Positions 22,646-33,550 of a stretch of 62,000 nt of DNA are shown piece by piece. The notes beneath the pieces were generated by a model that saw only the letters and a program-made list of their open reading frames with translations, was not told where the DNA came from and made no database searches. Source of the stretch: Prorocentrum cordatum (taxonomy: Eukaryota > Sar > Dinophyceae > Prorocentrales > Prorocentraceae); NCBI GenBank assembly GCA_963575745.1, contig CAUYUJ010012669.1, positions 973,790-1,035,789 on the forward strand. Reading direction: 5' to 3'. Positions within the stretch are counted from its first letter, which is position 1. Every line of letters starts with the position of its first letter. The position numbers and the translations under genes were made by a program.

Positions 22646-22648
22646 TGG
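22602..22648. repeat. (TA)n microsatellite
   Basis: Two (TA)n runs separated by TG. This is the only long pure A/T tract in the central window. Confidence 0.9.
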
Positions 22649-22649
22649 C

Positions 22650-23745
22650 CGAACCCGGCGCGCTCCACCTAGACGCGGAGCACAGCGTCCGCAGCTCAGA
22701 CCTCCGACGGCGTGCTCTTTTCAGCCGGCGGTTCCTCCTGGACCTCGGGCCCAGGACCGTCAGCAAGTGGATCCGGGACGGGGGCCCACGCGTGGCAGCG
22801 CGAGAGGCGCGGTGCGCATGGAGGTTGCAACCTGTCTCAAGACCGTGCCACAGAGGTAGGTCCTGGCAATGGGGAGCCCACCGGGCGCACGACGCGTGCA
22901 CCCTTTGGGACGTGAGAGCCAGGCACGGGAGCAGCGTCATGGCACCTCGGCCTGCTCGTCCGCAGGAGAGCTGCCACACATCGCTCCAGAGCCAAATCTC
23001 GAAAGACCCCTAGAAAGCTTCGATGCCACCTGGAGCCTATGAGGACTACCCCTTGGGCAACATCGCCCCCATCTTTCTGGAGCTGTACCCATCGGTCGGA
23101 AGAAGTAGGTAGAAACATGAAGTAGGAAGGCGTTGGAAATAGATTGGGTTTCCGCCCGCCTCCTGAAGAGGAGGGAAGAGGGAAACCCCCTCGACTCTTG
23201 AAGTAGGAAGGCGCTCAAAGCAGATTGGAATCTGGGAATCCAAAACTACATACTTTCAACGACCGATGGGTAATGCACCCATGACCAGTGAGGGCCGGCC
23301 TCTGGGAGTGAGAACCGTGTGGGCCCCCTGCGCGGAGCCCCAGCACCACGACGGCCCAGACACCCAAAACTGCGCGTCGGACCTGGCAGAGGAGGCCTCC
23401 GGGTGCACCGCAGCCCCCCCGGGGACGCGGGCGGACGGCAGGACACCCCTGCTGGACAGGCCTGGCTGGAGCTCTGGGCCAGCCGGCTCCGCGCCCCGCG
23501 CCCCGCGAGGTGGGGGCAGCTCCGCGCCCTCGCGCCCCCCGCGGGCCCAGACCGCGACACGCGACGCGCGATTCCCTCTGCGCCCCCGCGGGCGCCCGAG
23601 ATGATCATGCGCGCAAGGTCAAGCAGGCGTGGAGACAGGCGCAAGCGGCTGGGCCCCGTCCTGTCGTCGTACCGTATCCTGTAGCTGCCCACCTTGAAGC
23701 CCGAGGCCTCCTCCGACTCCTCCGAGAACCAGCCTCGGGGGCGAG
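22650..23745. other. No recognisable gene
   Basis: Unique-looking GC-rich sequence. One short direct repeat, TGAAGTAGGAAGGCG, occurs near 23116 and 23198. Open frames lack support. Confidence 0.4.
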
Positions 23746-24135
23746 ACGGGGGAGGGGGGGGGGGGCATGGGGGCGGGAGGGGAAGGGGGAAAGAAGGGAG
23801 GGGGGAAGGAACATTGCCGAAAGGGGGGACGGGGTGAGAAAGGGCGAGCGGGGAGAAAGGGCGAGCGGGACTGTGAGGCGGACGAGGGAAAAAGGAGGGG
23901 GGGGCCCATCCTCCTTGTGCCCCCTGCCCCCGTACTGCTCCGCCGTCTCCTCCTCCTCCTCCCCCTCCCTCCCCCGTTCCTCCACTCCTGTCCCCGACCC
24001 CTCGCGTCGCCGCCTCGCCCTGCGCCCCCTCCCCTCCCCTCCCCTCCCCTCCCCTTCCTTCCCCCTCCTACCCCCGCCCCCTCTCTCGCCCCGTGGCCCT
24101 CCGACGCTCGCCCCCCCCCCCCCCCCCCCAGTGCC
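23745..24135. repeat. Purine-rich then pyrimidine-rich low-complexity DNA
   Basis: GGGGA/GAAGGGG-rich DNA to about 23905 switches abruptly to CCTCCTCC/CCCCT-rich DNA, including a run of CCCCT repeats near 24025-24055 and a C run at 24110-24130. Confidence 0.8.
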
Positions 24136-24269
24136 TCGCCCCTGGGAGCCCAGGGGTGCCCGCCGGGGCTGGCCCCCGGCCTCGCTCTCCCGCCGCTCTC
24201 GAAATGGGGCGCTTCTGGCAAGCCCGCGCCGCCAGCGTGGGTCGCGGCTCGCTGCGCGCGAGCCGGGGC

Positions 24270-24600
24270 TGCAGGCGGAGGAGGCGGAGGAGGAGGAGGA
24301 GGAGCAGGAGGAGGAGGAGGAGGAGGAGGAAATGAGGAGCAGGAGGAGGAGGAGGAGGAGGAGGAGGAGGAGGAGGAGGAGGAGGGATGATGATGATGAG
24401 GAGGAAGAGGAGGAGAGGAGGAGGAGGAGGAGGGGAGAGAGGAGGAGGGGAGGAGGAGGAGGAGAGAGGAGGAGGAGGAGGGGGATGAGGAGGAGGAGGA
24501 GGAGGAGGAGGAGGAGGGAGGAGGAGGAGGAGGAGGAGGAGGAGGAGGAGGAGGAGGAGGAGGAGGAGGAGGGAGGAGGAGGGAGGAGGGAGGAGAGGGC
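24270..24600. repeat. (GAG)n microsatellite, ~330 bp
   Basis: Nearly pure GAG/GGA triplets with short ATGATGATG and GAGAGGAGG interruptions. The Glu-, Arg- or Gly-rich frames are artefacts. Confidence 0.95.
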
Positions 24601-24716
24601 GTGCGTTCGAGCTCCTGAGCAGAAGCCTGCGAGCGTTGGCTACCACGCGCGCCGAGGAGCGGCCGGAGGCCCGAGCTCCCCTCGGCCCCTGGTGGCGCTG
24701 CGGCACAGGGTGCCGC

Positions 24717-24860
24717 CCTCCTCCTCCTCCTCCTCCTCCTCCTCCTCCTCCTCCTCCTCCTCCTCCTCTCCTCCTCCTCCTCCTCCTCCTCTCCGTCCAC
24801 CTCCTCCTCCTCCTCCTCCTCCTCCGCCTCCTCTTCCTTTTCCTCATCCTTCTCCTCCAC
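24717..24860. repeat. (CTC)n microsatellite opposite (GAG)n
   Basis: A CTC run in inverted orientation to the (GAG)n at 24270-24600, separated by about 115 bp of mixed sequence. The two can pair with each other. Confidence 0.95.
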
Positions 24861-25139
24861 GCAGCAGCACGCACACAGGCAACCTTGCCCACGACAGCAG
24901 GCTGCAGCAATGGAGGACGCCTGCTCGAACCATGCCATGCCATGCCAAAAAGAAACGGAGGACTGGGCAACCTGTCACAACTGCCTGTGCGGATGTCCCG
25001 TGTTCGAGCGCGTGCAAGTCCATCCACGCGCATGCCGTAGTGGTTCGGAAGACGACTGGATCAACATCATGTCTGACGCAATGACGCCTCCCCGGCCCAC
25101 CCCTTTCCCAAAACCCTCTTGATCTCTCTGGCTGCCCAC

Positions 25140-26330
25140 CCCCTGGACATTCCCCCCTGAGCCTGTCAGAGCCTTGAGTCCTCCCTCAGCCTGTCGGTGC
25201 CCGCCGCCTTACCTCCGCTGCCAATCCCCTCTCGCTCCCTGCTCCGAGTGACTGTTCTGTTCTTATCGCGCGCTTTGGCCGCTCCATGCGACCTCGGTCG
25301 AAGAGCTTCTTCAGCTCGTCCCGTATCCGGTCTGGGTGCCTGCTGGGTGGTTCTATTCTGCTGCGCCGCGCAACGGCGGGCGCGGAAATCTGACCGCGCC
25401 CCCTGGAGGAATGAGAGGAGACAGAGAGCACGAGAGAGGAGGGGAGGCGGAGGGAGCAGGAGGAGGGAGAAGGGGGATGGAGACTGCGCATGCTGGGCGG
25501 AAGTGCGCTGTCGCCGAGATAACGCACTTGGGCGCAAACGCCCCTGTAGCCGAGATAATCTGCTGCTCGCTCAGACCGCGGCTGGTTCACGCCCCGGCCC
25601 CTGTCCGCCCTTCGCCGCAGATGCCACCCGCCCCGCCAGGAGCAAGGGGAGGACATCCTTCCAATCGTTGACCAAAAAGAGGAGGGGGGCACGGAGGACG
25701 GGACGGAGGGAGGGACGGGAGGGAGGATGATGAGGGAGGGCAGCGGATCGGCAGTAGTCGGGTGGGCGAGGTCCTCCACCTTTATCCCCCATCTGTAAAT
25801 TGTTGCTGCCGTCGCGGATCCTGACGCTCGGAGCTCCCTGGATGTCCCCGGAGGTTCCCGGAGGCCTCTGGAGGCCCGACAAAGGCGACAGAACTTGAGA
25901 GAACCTCTCTCCACGGGCTCCCGCCCTCCTTGGGCGAGCTAAGCCCGACAAGCAACTACCCGTGGACGGCTTCTCCTGCAGAGGTGGGCCTCGGAACCTT
26001 CCTGGCAGGAGAAAGGGTCCAGGCTGCCGATCCTTCCCGGCAAGAGAGAAGTGACCCCGGCTGCCGATCGAGGCTTGCCGCGCAGAGGAGGAAGAGGAGG
26101 AATAGCAGCAGCAACAGCAGCAGGATTCAAGACTCGAGTGCCAAGACGTGGCGAAGCCCGCACGTGGGGACCAGGTCCCCAAAAAGAGCACGACACCACG
26201 ACGAGGAGGGGGAGGAGGATGACAGGAGTGGAGCGGGAGTGCCAAGTTTTGCCCTCGAACATCGACGGAGGAGGAAAAAAGGAAGCAGAGAGGGGGAGGG
26301 GAGAAGAGGGAGGGGGGAGCCCATGGGACC
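25140..26330. other. No recognisable gene
   Basis: Mixed GC-rich sequence with short purine-rich tracts (25430-25475, 25680-25730). Frames on both strands lack domains. Confidence 0.4.
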
Positions 26331-26700
26331 CACAAATAGGGCCCCAAGTCGGGCCAAGAGGAGCCCAATATCGCCCGAACCCCCCAAAAGCTCCCAAATG
26401 GCCCGAAAGCGCTCCAAGAGGGCCCCAATACTGCCCGGAGAGATCCTGTAGACGGCCTCCGAAGGCATCAGACGGGCCAAAGACCTCTTAAGACAGCCTA
26501 AGGGGCCCCAAGAGGCCTCCGAGGAACCGCAACACACTGATGATCCGTATGTGTTCGAATGACTTCGGCCGCCCAAGACGGCCCAAGGGCCCTTCAGGCT
26601 AGCTCCAGGACAGCCCCTGAGATCCCCCAGAAAGGCCCCAAATCGGCCCAAGGGGACCCCAGGACCGCCCACGATCCTCCCAACAGAGCCCCTGCAGACA
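26330..26700. repeat. CCCAAGAGGCC-type minisatellite 3
   Basis: Diverged member of the repeat family at 16890-17150, with units such as GGCCCCAA and GCCCGAA. Confidence 0.6.
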
Positions 26701-26729
26701 GGCAGAAGCATGGATCCAGGTGGACGCGT

Positions 26730-26840
26730 TGGCAGGAAAAGAGGCGTGACCAACCGCCACTCGAAACGCTCGAAGCGCAGAGGTGTGTCCAAACGCCACG
26801 CGAAGAACTCGAAGCACGGAGATGTGACCAAACGCCACAC
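26730..26840. repeat. 39-bp tandem repeat, about 2.6 copies
   Basis: The unit contains GAGGTGTGACCAAACGCCAC and CTCGAAGCAC; three starts are 39 bp apart. It abuts the 3' tail of the LINE that begins at 26836. Confidence 0.8.
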
Positions 26841-26889
26841 CTGAAGACGACGACGACGGCTGACGATGACGACGATGACAAATTTACTC

Positions 26890-27452
26890 GCCTATTCAAA
26901 CATGTTGCGACACACTGCGAACTGAAAACGTCCGTCGTTGTCTCGGTCGTCCGCGGCTGCGTTTAAAGGCCCAATTCTTCGGATACCCGTCGCCACTGCA
27001 GACAAGACGATTTACCAAATCAGCAGGCCTATGCGCAGCAACTGTGTGATACAATCTAATTTGTCTACCAGCCAGAAATTGCGATGACGGTTTCGCCCCA
27101 GCCTGGTCGACAACGCGTGCGTTGTTGACCTGCGGTATGAAAGAGTGTGGCATTCCAAGAAGGCGTCGCAAACATCGGCAGTGGAAAACATCGAACCGGC
27201 ATCTGTCTGCTTTCAACAGCCACAGAAAAAAAAAATACTATAATAGCTTGCTCAGAACAGCGCTGTCATATGTCTTGCGTTTTCGTTCCCAGCCAAGAGT
27301 TGCGTGCGACCAAGGCTTGCTAAGTGAATTGGGAAGCTTGCCTGCTTGCTCTAATATTCTGCATGGCTCCGCAGACGCTCTCTCGTCACACGTATGCGAA
27401 CTTCTCAGATATACAGCGTCCCGCCACTCGGTGTCGTAAATTTTTGTTGTGT
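26890..27452 (-). pseudogene. LINE RT C-terminal region beyond the insertion
   Basis: The frames downstream of the inserted element resume LINE sequence: KPWSHATLGWERKRKTYDSA and VLSKLL, then FHCRCLRRLLGMPHSFIPQV and RSRGRPRQRR. These match the HAxLxxxxKxxxxxxxVLxxLL and FxxRCLRxxLGI segments of EN-RT LINEs. The continuity across 27452/28957 shows that the intervening 1.49 kb was inserted into this LINE. Confidence 0.8.
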
Positions 27453-27460
27453 AAAGATTT

Positions 27461-28948
27461 GAGAGAGCGTGATCCACCGCCACTTTACTCTGGAAAATTC
27501 CCCCCCTCTTCCTCCGGAGCCCGGGCCCCCCCCCCGCCCCCCTCCGAAAATCCCCCCCCTGCTGGAACCCTCCCCCCCGCCCGGCGAAACCCCCCTTCTC
27601 CCGAAACCCCCCCCCCTCGGAAAACCGAGGGGGATCACTACCGGTTCGAGCCCCCCCCCCTCGGAAAACCGGGGGGGGGTCACTACCGGTTCGAACCCCC
27701 CCCCCCCCCAAGAAAACTGGAGGGTCACTACCGGTTCGAACCCCCCCCCCCCAAAACCGGGTGGGTCACTACCGGTTCGAGCCCCCCCCCCCTCCTCCTC
27801 GACCCCCCCCTAACCGCCAGCAAACGATTCCTGGTCCCTACCACCGTCCGCACCACATTCCCCACTGTTGCTTCCAGCACCACTGTCCTCACCACCACTG
27901 TCCCCACTGGTTCCACTACCGTACGCTACTGTCCCCACCAGTGCCCCCACCACTGTCGCAGTCCCCAGTGCCCACCACTGTTCCCACCACGGTTCCACTC
28001 CCCCCACTTTTTCCACGGCCCCAACCACTGCCCGACTATCCCCACTGCCCCCACTTTCCCACTGTCTCCTCCGCTGTCCCACTGAGCTGTCCCACTGTTC
28101 CCATCACTGTCCCCACTGTTCCCACCACTGTCCCCACTGTACCTCTGCCCCATTGTCCCACCGACGTCCTGGCCACCGCCCTCACCACTGTCCCCACCAC
28201 CACTGCACCCTCCACTGTCCCACTGCTTCCACCAAATTCCCATTGTCCCCACACCACTGTCCCCACCACCACCGTCCCCGCCACTGTCCCACTGCCCCCA
28301 CTGTTTCCACCATTGTCCCCGCTGTCCCCACAAGTGCCCCCGCCAGCGCGTCAATGTCCCCACTCTCCCCACCATTGTCCCACCACGGTCCCGCTCTCCC
28401 CACTTTCCCCACGGTCCCCACCACTGTCCCACTGCTCCCCCCTGTGCCCACTACTGTCCCACTGTCCCCGCCGCTGTCCCACTGTGCTGTCCCGGCGTCC
28501 CCACTGTCCCCATCACTGTCCCCATCACTGTCCCCACTGTCCCCACTGTCCCCACCACTTTCCCCGCCGTGCTACTGTCCCACCACTGTCCTCACCACCG
28601 CCTTCACCAGTGTCCCCACCACTACCGTCCCCACCGCTGTCCCACTGTCCCCACCACTGTCCCGCTGTTCCCAGACCACTGCCCCCACCACCACCGTCCC
28701 CACCACTGTCCGCCCCCCCCCCCGGTTTTCGAGGGGACGGGGCGGGGGGGGGTTCGAACCGGTAGTGACCCCCCCCCGGTTTTCGAGGGGGGGGGGGTTC
28801 GAACCAGCACTGACCCACCCCTTTTCATGATGGACTGGGGGGGGTTCGAACCAGTAGCGACCGTCCCCGGTTTCCCGGAGGGGAAGGGGATTTGAACCGG
28901 TAGTGACCCCCCCAGTTTTCCGCCAGCAAAGGTAGAACACGCTCTGTC
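27461..28948. mobile_element. 1.49-kb TIR element with CCACTGTCCCCAC minisatellite cargo, copy 1
   Basis: The ends are GAGAGAGCGTGATCCACC and, inverted, GACAGAGCGTGTTCTACC, 15 of 18 identical. The 8-bp sequence AAAGATTT lies directly outside both ends (27453-27460 and 28949-28956), and LINE sequence resumes on each side, so this is a bona fide insertion. Inside, both arms carry C/G-run blocks with CACTACCGGTTCGAAC in inverted orientation (27640-27785 and 28745-28905). The centre (27835-28700) is a CCACTGTCCCCACCACTGTC-type minisatellite. There is no transposase, so it is non-autonomous. An 8-bp duplication occurs in hAT and a few other superfamilies; the TIR does not look like canonical hAT. 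Confidence 0.85.
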
Positions 28949-28957
28949 AAAGATTTG

Positions 28958-30105
28958 CATACGTGCTGCTTTCCCCACTTAATCTCCACACCATATTTGC
29001 GCCCCTCCTCAAGGATCGCGTTCGGCATGTTCTGGAGGCATGGAGGTTGCATTAGTGCTGGGATACTAGCAACGCGTCGCCGGCATAGAAAACATCCCGG
29101 GTGACCACATATCTGAGCTCCTCGTCCCGGTGTAGCGGATCGATGGCGTCGTGCAGCATGACTGTCTGGACTGCCATGGAGAAGCACGGAGAGAGCGGAC
29201 ACCCCTTTGCGATTCCAGCGTTCTGCCGTCTCTCGGTCGAGGCGCCTTTGCGGTCTCGGATAAAGAAAAGGAGGGGCGAGAAAATGGAGCGCACCATCTT
29301 CACTATCTCGGCAGGAAGCCCAAATCTTTCCCGAGCTTTGCGCATGGAGTCCCAGCTTTAACTGTCGAGGGCTTTGGCCCAGTCCAGCATCAGCCCAATC
29401 GCCTTCCATCCACATTGCAATGTGCAGCATCGATCATGCGTCTCGAAAGCATAAATGCGTCTGCAGTTCCACATCCTGGGCGACATCCGCAGTGGGAGTC
29501 GCGCGTGCGTGTTTCGGAACCGCCTTGCAATAGCCTCTGGTGTATCGGTGCCGCCAAAATCTTATATCCAACTGAAAATAATGAAGTGGGTCTGTCGTTT
29601 TCTGGTAAAGCTGTACCACCTTCTGGAAAAAAAGAAGAACAACTTTGGCTCGCCTCCAGGAATTCGGACGCGATGTCTTATCCCAACACTGCTGACGTAA
29701 ACGTGCTAACACACAACTTGCGCTGCTATCACACATATACGCCTTCCAGCAATCAGAAGGGATCTCGTGGGGACCCGCTGCTTTTCCAGATTTGAGCTTC
29801 TGTAACACCGTCAACGGCTCATCCATCGTACAACCATCTGTACAAATAGGAAAAGTATAACCAAACGGCGAGGGAGCTTCTGGTTGTACATCAAGAGCTC
29901 GGCTCTGCCATTGCACTGATTCGAAATAATATGCAATGATGTTTGCCCGTTCGGCCGTATCGGATAACGTCCCATCTGATTTCATAATGGCCGCAGGTCT
30001 GACCAGCTTCGGCTTGCGAAAATATTGTGCAACGTCCCATCCACCCACATATTCTTCCAGCCATGTCTTGCGGTCTCGATTGCCGGACTTGCAGATCATG
30101 TTGTT
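28958..30105 (-). pseudogene. LINE reverse transcriptase, motifs mutated
   Basis: The linker reads RDRKTWLEEYVGGWD and TLSDTAERANIIAYYFESVQ. The fingers motif is LKSGKAAGPHEIPSDCWKA. Motif A, LDWAKALDS, is followed at once by a TAA stop (29358-29360). Motif B is GIAKGCPLSP (29216-29187) and motif C is FYAGDALLV (29090-29064), where the YADD consensus has Gly for the first catalytic Asp. That change alone would inactivate the enzyme. The frame shifts after motif C, and the protein continues as EEGRKYGVEIKWGK until the inserted element at 28948. Confidence 0.85.
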
Positions 30106-30569
30106 GAGGGGCTTTTGGTTGGCGTAGTTCCCAGTCCGCGATCAAATGATTGTTTGCAGGGTTGTCCACGGGCGTCTGAAGTGTCCGGCCTTGTCTGGTA
30201 AAGTCGATGCCGCTGCGTGGAAAGCTGGGTGCATATATGCCACGGCTTCCTCCGATGTGACAATCTGGTAGTCCGCGCAAGTTGCGTTCGTGAAACCTGG
30301 CTCGGAAACATTATGGGCCGCATGTTCTTTCAACGACGGTTCGTCGACGCGTTTCTGCTCTTCTGTAGGGATTCCTCCACTTTGGACTGTATCGAGGTGT
30401 GCGCATCTGTGAGGTCATAATCATGGGTGCAGAGTGCCACTTTTCGGCAGGTTCAACCATCAACACTACCGGCGGAGTTGTCTTGATGACACAAACTGTG
30501 GTTGATCTGTCCAAAACCTTCCTCGCCTTCATCTGCTATTGGTGGTACACGCTAATCGCGGTAATATGC

Positions 30570-31195
30570 TTGTCGATGATCAGATTGGTTGAAGAAAATA
30601 TTGGCCACCGTGAGGTCGTACGCAAACCATCTTCAATAAGAAGACTCTGGTTCGAGTGCGGCTCGTTGTTTTATGTATGCGTAGTCTTGTACAGGTGCGG
30701 GCCGGCGATGTCTTCTTCTCCAGCCTGTACTCGGCCATGTCTGGCGCTGAAATCTCCAATCGTAAAAATTGTGGGATGCCCGGTTGTGGGGCAACCCACG
30801 TCTTGGAGTCTATGGACAAATCGCTGTCTCAACTCGAAGTCGATGCCGCTCTGTGGGCCTACACTGACAATAAAGTAAGCATACCCCCACATACTTTCAA
30901 TCGCAGCGTGCAGGTTCGATCGTCACACGCCTTGAAGGCGACCACTGCGGAGCGGATGCGGGGCGATACGATGAAGCCAACACCTGCTTACGATCGTTCG
31001 TCCAGGTTGGCACTGCCAGACAAGACAATGGAAAAACCATGTTGCGTATAGTATTCGGCACCGTTCAAGTGTGCATCATGGATACATAATACATCGATGC
31101 CTTGCTCGTCCATGATATTCGACAACTCGTCGACCTTTATAGCCGAACCGCCGCGGAAACTTTGGACGTTCCAGGATCCTGTGCGCTGTAAACTG
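30570..31195 (-). pseudogene. LINE apurinic-type endonuclease domain, broken
   Basis: The first frame reads GSWNVQSFRG, then DELSNIMDEQGIDVLCIHDA and YYTQHGFSIVLSGS. This matches the WNVR and CIQETH motifs, but with HD in place of QE, so the catalytic Glu is now Asp. A second frame (30892-30671) gives GPQSGIDFELRQRF and IGDFSARHG, the GDFNARHG motif with Ser for Asn. The enzyme would nick the target for target-primed reverse transcription. At least one frameshift separates the halves. Confidence 0.8.
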
Positions 31196-31239
31196 CATGG
31201 CTGGCATGTGCGCCTCGACCTTCCCCAGGAATACTCGTG

Positions 31240-31860
31240 GGCTTGAATGCGAAAGCCCCCAGACAGCCCTAAAGCGCAGCATGACGTCCCGGAGGACCCC
31301 CCAGGCTGCCTCCGAAGGTGCCAGGTGTCAGACAGGCCGAAAAAGAGAAAAAGAGGGATAAAGGGGGGAAACGGAGAGGAGAAGGGGTGGAGAAGAAGTA
31401 GAAGAAGCCGGGTTATGGGGGGAGGGATTGGGGAGGGGGAAGATACGGAGGAAGATGTGCGTTGACACCGCACCGCACCGCGCCGCTCCCATCCGTCCTC
31501 CCCCATCCGGTTGCAACCGCCGGCTCCAGAGGAAAAGAGGCAACGGAAGCGACGCCGCATGGCCGGTCCGCCAAGACACTCCACCGCACTGCTTCCTGGC
31601 ACGGGTCCAGGGCTTGCCACGGTCCCCCGCCCGCCCGCCGGAAATAGCCTCACAGGCGCCCTCGTCTCTCGTTCCAGTGCGCAAAGAGAGGCGGGGCCCG
31701 AATGAACAGTTGCGCAGTTGGCTCGATGGGAGGAGCAGGGAGGCCTGCTGGGCCCAGGCCGTTGGCCCAGAAGTCTCCCCCCTGTCCCTGCCCCTGTCCC
31801 TCTCTCTCCCCTCCTAGAGGGGTCAATGGGGCAATTCAGCGAGGCACCTCCTCTTTCCTC
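31240..31860. other. No recognisable gene
   Basis: G/A-rich (31330-31450) then mixed GC-rich sequence upstream of the LINE endonuclease. It may include the LINE 5' UTR. Confidence 0.4.
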
Positions 31861-31864
31861 TTTC

Positions 31865-31948
31865 CTCTTCCTCCTCCTCCTCCTCCTCCTCCTCCTCCTC
31901 CTCCTCCTCCTCCTCCTCCTCCTCCTCCTCCTCCTCCTCCTCCTCCTC

Positions 31949-31980
<32 letters not shown>
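31865..31980. repeat. (CTC)n followed by (CT)n microsatellite
   Basis: About 85 bp of CTC triplets pass directly into about 28 bp of CT dinucleotides. Confidence 0.95.
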
Positions 31981-31982
<2 letters not shown>

Positions 31983-31984
31983 TC

Positions 31985-33130
31985 TCATTCCTCCTCCTCC
32001 TGCTCCTCCTTCTCCTCCCCTGCTTGGATGCCAGGGGCTCCCTCAAGAACTGGGGGGCCGAGGCGGTCAACTACCGGTCGGGGGTCGGTATACAAAACCC
32101 GAGTGTGCAGCGGGCGACCGTTCCAAGGACCCGCGGAGGCGGGGCCCTTTGCCTTTTCGGGCTTCGGGGTGCGCCTCCCTCAGGGGAGGGGGGGTGGCTG
32201 CGGGGGGGACTGTGCCCCTCCCCTCCTCCCTCCTCTGGGCTCCTCCTTCTTCTCCCCCCCCCTCTCCTTTCGTCCCCCTGGGGCTCAGTCCACCTGCGGT
32301 CCACTCCCCCGCTGGGGTTGAGGGCTGGTGGCCCAGCGGCGGCGGCCAGAGGGCGGCTGGCGTGGAGCGCCAACGCCGCTGCCGCGGGGGAAGGCGCGAA
32401 GCGCCCGTGAGCATTGCTGCTGCCATCGAAGCAAAGGCGTGCCTCTGCACGGAGGCGGGAGTGAACTGAGCTTGGCTCGCCGTTGCACACGGAGAGCCTC
32501 GGCGATGGCATACTGCTCTTGTGCGGGCAGGAGGCGCTGCTTTTCGAGACCTCGTGCGGAGGCATGATTTCGGCGTTGGACTTTTGTCTCCCATCATAAG
32601 AGTTCCTATAGAGTTCCTCCTCCTCCTCCTCCTCCGCCTCCTCTCCTCTTCCCCCACGCCTCGTCTGACGTCCTGGTGCCACGGGCCCGAGTGCCGAGGG
32701 GGGGAGGGCGCCCGTGGATCTTGCCCCCGAGGAAGCCGTCGATCAAACAGTAGCCGTACTGCTGCAACTGGGTGATGATGCCCTCCCCCAATGGCAGGAA
32801 CTCAGGATCTGGCCGTCCACCCACACCGATCGCAGCCGGGCCGACCCTGGGCCCAAGAATACCGGTGCCATGTGGGATGGCGCCAGGACGAGGCTATCAT
32901 CGGGCGGGGATGACTCGAGAATCTCTGAGGTCCAGAGGCTCTGGAGGATGTATCGGGCGCCGCGGCCTTCTCGGAGCGTTCCAAGACACTCTGAGAGCGC
33001 CCAGGAGGCGCAGCTGCCTGCTGCACGCCGCGGTGCGTTGCCCTGCTGCACTGGCGCGCTGCGCCCGAGCGACCCTGAGACCCGAGGCTGCGAAGAAGTT
33101 GCCACATCGTGAAACATCGCGACCGGAGCC
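31985..33130. other. No recognisable gene
   Basis: GC-rich sequence with a short CTC run at 32617-32640. Open frames on both strands (up to ~250 codons) have no recognisable domain. Confidence 0.4.
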
Positions 33131-33136
33131 CTAGAC

Positions 33137-33294
33137 TTGGGTCGGGCATGTTCTCCTACAGGCGGATTTTGGACGACAAATAACAAATATTTTAACAATA
33201 TTCCCAAATTGTCAGACATAGCAAAAAAAACGTCCCCGTACTATTGTGGGACTATTGTGGAATATTCCTCCTGTAGAGGACACGCCCGACTTGA
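33137..33294. mobile_element. TTAAGTCGGGC MITE, copy 1 (158 bp)
   Basis: Diverged terminal repeats TTGGGTCGGGC and (inverted) TCAAGTCGGGC, with inner CTACAGGCGGATTTT and its partner. CCCTAGAC and CCCTGGAC flank it (7 of 8 identical), consistent with an 8-bp target duplication. The interior is A/T-rich. Confidence 0.75.
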
Positions 33295-33351
33295 CCCTGG
33301 ACCTCCATTTGTCGCACTTGTCGAGCTGGGTCGGTCCGTGATGTCCGAGGC

Positions 33352-33514
33352 GGGAATTTATCCACATCCACCGCTGGGAGGGTAAGTTTTCGGAGCCTCG
33401 GCAGGCGGTGGATATGGACATATTCGGGTCCCCGGGGGCCGAAACATATCCATATCCACCGCCCGCTGGGTCACCAGGGCGTCGGTTCCCAGGCGGTGGA
33501 CATGGATAAATCCC
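33352..33514. mobile_element. Short element with four alternating inverted TATCCACCGC motifs
   Basis: TTTATCCACATCCACCGC (33357), GCGGTGGATATGGA (33405), TATCCATATCCACCGC (33447) and GCGGTGGACATGGATAAA (33493) alternate in orientation. The outermost pair acts as a terminal inverted repeat of about 20 bp for a ~163-bp unit. It could be a MITE or a composite of two hairpins; no clear target duplication. Confidence 0.6.
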
Positions 33515-33550
33515 TGCCTCGCATGATGATCCCTGGGCCTGGAACTGGGC

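Larger units (their letters stand above)
26836..31240 (-). mobile_element. EN+RT LINE, nearly full length, interrupted by a TIR element
   Basis: The minus-strand order is endonuclease (31.2-30.57 kb), linker (30.5-29.95 kb), RT (29.95-28.96 kb) and, beyond an insertion, the RT C-terminal region (27.45-26.9 kb). No RNase H is seen. The element ends in a short GAC/GAT-type microsatellite (26836-26878), the kind of 3' tail known from RTE-like LINEs. Stops and frameshifts occur throughout, so it is inactive. The RT-linker style and absence of RNase H suggest an RTE/EN-RT clade; a phylogeny would be needed to name it. About 2.9 kb remains without the insertion at 27461-28948. Confidence 0.8.

Noticed and set aside
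24910-25122. Small Cys-rich 70-codon frame
   Set aside because: No homologous pattern, signal peptide or neighbouring copy supports it; chance frame in mixed sequence.
26836-26880. Open frame with DDDDK-like acidic run
   Set aside because: It is the GAC/GAT microsatellite tail of the LINE.
27640-28905. GGTTCGAACC strings as tRNA T-arms
   Set aside because: They recur within G/C-run blocks of the TIR elements with no acceptor, D or anticodon stems at the right spacing.
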